Assembly: GCA_022495005.1 (NCBI GenBank)
Contig: JAGYXB010001104.1
Span: forward strand, 1,426,001-1,490,000
Direction of reading: 5' to 3'
DNA from: Rhyacophila brunnea
Lineage: Eukaryota > Arthropoda > Insecta > Trichoptera > Rhyacophilidae
DNA length: 64,000 nt
Notes under the pieces: model-generated
What the model was told of the DNA's origin: nothing
Seen by the model: the letters and a program-made list of their open reading frames with translations, nothing else
Database searches by the model: none
Made by a program: the position numbers and the translations under genes
Part shown: one piece after another, positions 61,797-64,000 of the stretch
Numbering within the stretch: position 1 is the stretch's first letter
Layout: every line of letters begins with the position of its first letter

Positions 61797-63060
61797 ATAG
61801 GTACATCTGCTGATAAGGAATTATGTGGAATTCTATCACAAAATTCTTGAAATTCCCGAGATATCCATTGTTTCATAGTTTGCAGATCTCAGCTTTTAAA
61901 AAGTTTGCGGCATTTTATGGCGAGCGAAAAGGTCTTTTCTCATCCAGAATTGATCGTAATACATTATCGAAGTAGGGATCACGCCAACCAAAGTCTTGGG
62001 AAGTTGCTCCTGGGACATTTTCGGCACAAATTTGAAGAGCGCATATCGTGCGTTACGCCACGGTATACGCCTGCCTCTGAGTGTGGAGACGTGGTGAATG
62101 GTGGAGGAAAAAGCAACTTTGCAAATCTTTGCAATTTGGCCGTGCTAATTGGACGTAAAGCATTTTGAATATGTGGAATGCCAATGGGAAACAAAATGTT
62201 TTGCGACCTTGTTTTTCTACGGAGGTCCACAGTTTTCAAATCTTCATCGGAGAACTTTGCCGTATAACGTAGATAGCCAGCGACATCTTAAGATACAAAA
62301 TTAAATACAGTCGGCTGTGAAATAATCCATGTTGATACTCGTAACTTTAAAATGCTTGTTTCTTCTACATGTCTCTACAAATTGAACCCAATCCCATGGA
62401 GTAACAATTTGCATATAGCTCAGTCTTTTTTTACGTTCTGTTATAGAGTGGTTAGTGTCGACCTCTATGTGTATTGGCCTCCTAATAGGAATTTGTGATT
62501 TATGATTTTCAGCGTAGGAATAGTTTTCAGAAGCCAGGTATATGAAAAAATAATCATGATATTCTTATTTTTGCCAAGGCAATTATCAGACCAAATTGTC
62601 AGCTCTTCAATATTTGCTAAAACATTGCTAGATGCCCATTTATTTCATCAAGCAGGAGCCAATCTTATTGCCACCCCTTCTACCTTTTATTTCTCTCCAC
62701 ATCATTGCTGTGTCTCACCACTTATGTCATCGTAAATTGTAAAATTCAGAGTCCACGATTTTCTCATATAGGAACTTTGATTTTTAGTTAAATATGGAGC
62801 ACCTAGGTAAACACTTCTCCAAGTCAACCATTATTACTTTCATACTGGCAAATTTTTCTTTTGCAAGAGTTTTATCAATCTTCTTTAATTTATAACGTGC
62901 AGTTGATTCCTGTATGTGGTCTTCCAAAAGGTTTCTTTGAATTTCTTTTTTTCAAAATAAAACATCGTTAAGACTCATCTTAGGGCTATTGCAGACGTCA
63001 CATGTATCATTGCTTGGCAAATGAAACACGAATTAAATTTTTATTTCATTTAATTAAAAA
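61797..63060 (-). pseudogene. Second DUF7869-type relic, divergent
   Basis: Read from right to left on the minus strand in broken frames: SNDTCDVCNSPKM (about 63020), ARYKLKKIDKTLAKEKF, VIMVDLEKCLP (about 62830), FTIYDDISGE, KWASSNVLANIEELTIWSDN (about 62640-62580) with CLGKNKN, EVDTNHSITERKKR (about 62480), VTPWDWVQFVETCRRNKHFK, AKFSDEDLKTVDLRRKTR, and DLQTMKQWISREFQEFC (about 61880). Same order as the family: cysteine pair, D-L-x-x-x-L-P, W-S-D-N-C, E-V-D-T-x-H. It is clearly diverged from the copy at 51.4 kb. An extra block of about 190 bp seems to interrupt the last part. Confidence 0.65.
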
Positions 63061-63442
63061 CTCATTTTGAATAGGTATATGGCGATATAGCCACAATTTT
63101 GGGTTCATTCATGTGGTAATATTCTTTGAAGAATAAATCAAACGTGGAAATATATGAAACAATTGAAATTTGGTCGAAAAAAAATTAAAAATTAATTTGT
63201 ATTGTCTGAATTACTGTTGTTTATTTTATTTCTTTTCTATAAAATTTATATTTTTCGCTTTGTTTGTTTCTTCTTTAGCTTGTTTTTTCTCTAATTGATT
63301 TACTTGTACTTTTTATTCTAAATGTCATATTGTGAACGTCCTGAATTAATGATTTGGTATGTGCTCAACGTGTCATTTTTTAAATAAATAAACATGTTTG
63401 TAATACTTCATGTAAGTATAATATTATGTACCTAACGTTTGT

Positions 63443-63692
63443 TGGACTTCCGTGTTTATGGAATTATTATAATGGTTTATTAACTATTTACTTAGAGGAT
63501 ATACATCGTAAAAGGGACATCCGTTGTTTATGCTCTAAAGTTAATTGGACTTCAGTGATTTTTTAACTAGTTATATCGGGTAATTTATTACTTACGGACT
63601 TTAGTGTTTTATTCATTTGTGTAATGAAATAAAAGAAAATTTTCTGCATATTTAACTCAAAACGGTAAAAACTGGACTTCCGTGGTTTATCC
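63443..63692. repeat. Array of a TGGACTTCCGTGxTTTAT motif
   Basis: Five degenerate copies in the same orientation, at about 63443, 63514, 63546, 63595 and 63673 (for example TGGACTTCCGTGTTTATG and TGGACTTCCGTGGTTTAT), at irregular spacing. They lie upstream of the minus-strand DUF7869-type relic, where the subterminal region of its element would be. Confidence 0.6.
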
Positions 63693-64000
63693 TTAATGTA
63701 CAGATATATAATTTATTGCATTTACTTAGATTGCTACATTTATGTGACTGTGTTTTTAATCAACGATGATTAATTTTCCGATGCCATAAGAGGTTAAGTA
63801 GTTCTTGTAAATATATACATATTTCATCAATGGTTTTTCTTTGTAGAATATTACTTAGTATGTACCTACAGCCTATCAGATTAGTATGGAAGTCCTAGAA
63901 GTTTGCAAAAAATGACGAAAATAAAATACTAACTACGTAATTTTTATGACATTAAATTATTAAATATAATATTACTTAGTACTTAGATGACAAAGTAACC
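63693..64000. other. Window end, no gene
   Basis: AT-rich. A weak echo of the motif (GGAAGTCC near 63889) is in the opposite orientation. Confidence 0.4.

Noticed and set aside
61905..62239. Two opposite frames of 86-87 codons as genes
   Set aside because: One is a shadow; the minus-strand frame starts with part of the DUF7869-type relic (KTVDLRRKTR) and then runs into inserted sequence.
63443..63692. CRISPR-like repeat array
   Set aside because: Repeats are degenerate, spacing is irregular and the genome is eukaryotic.

Overview
This is a gene-poor, AT-rich eukaryotic window. It looks like an insect genome, most likely a hemipteran of the aphid type. The grounds are split genes with GT-AG introns, dense remains of hAT, piggyBac and non-LTR elements, many short TAGGTACCTACC-type runs, and a ZMYM1-like hAT transposase of the kind common in aphids. 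The species is an inference from style, not from a marker gene.

One host gene can be assembled with confidence. It is a plus-strand class B (secretin-family) neuropeptide GPCR running from about 23.2 kb to 57.95 kb. Nine exons give a model of 533 residues: signal peptide, an extra cysteine-rich region, a six-cysteine hormone-receptor domain, seven membrane segments and a short tail. All exon phases from exon 3 to exon 9 agree. Exons 1 and 2, which carry the leader, are my proposal and need a GC-AG intron. The receptor looks most like the insect PDF-receptor / calcitonin-PTH-like group; the subtype is not settled.

The rest is mobile DNA, some of it in the receptor's introns. From left to right: small hAT-like elements (0.8, 2.0 and 5.2 kb); a 5'-truncated LINE with a 13-bp target duplication (3.7 kb); a LINE with an inverted 5' half (9.1-10.2 kb); a hAT relic (10.4 kb); a TA-flanked MITE (14.0 kb); an inverted repeat carrying a tRNA-like unit (15.3 kb); a TTAA-flanked piggyBac with three in-frame stops (17.0-19.0 kb); two copies of a TTAA-flanked MITE (20.8 and 26.0 kb); four copies of one tRNA-derived SINE (23.6/24.3, 28.7, 34.8 and 47.1 kb), the first split by another insertion; a fold-back element with minisatellite arms (30.1 kb); hAT elements with exact 8-bp duplications (30.6, 39.8 and 54.0 kb); more LINE pieces (47.4 and 58.7 kb); and a 457-residue hAT transposase frame (59.5-60.8 kb).

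The best candidate for something undescribed is a 2.2-kb DNA transposon at 51.43-53.66 kb, in receptor intron 7. It has about 46-bp inverted termini, an ATTT duplication, an internal array of a 15-bp motif near both ends, and a broken gene of the family I know as DUF7869. A second, divergent relic of the same family lies on the minus strand at 61.8-63.1 kb, next to its own array of a different repeated motif. Together they suggest that this protein family is the transposase of a distinct element class.
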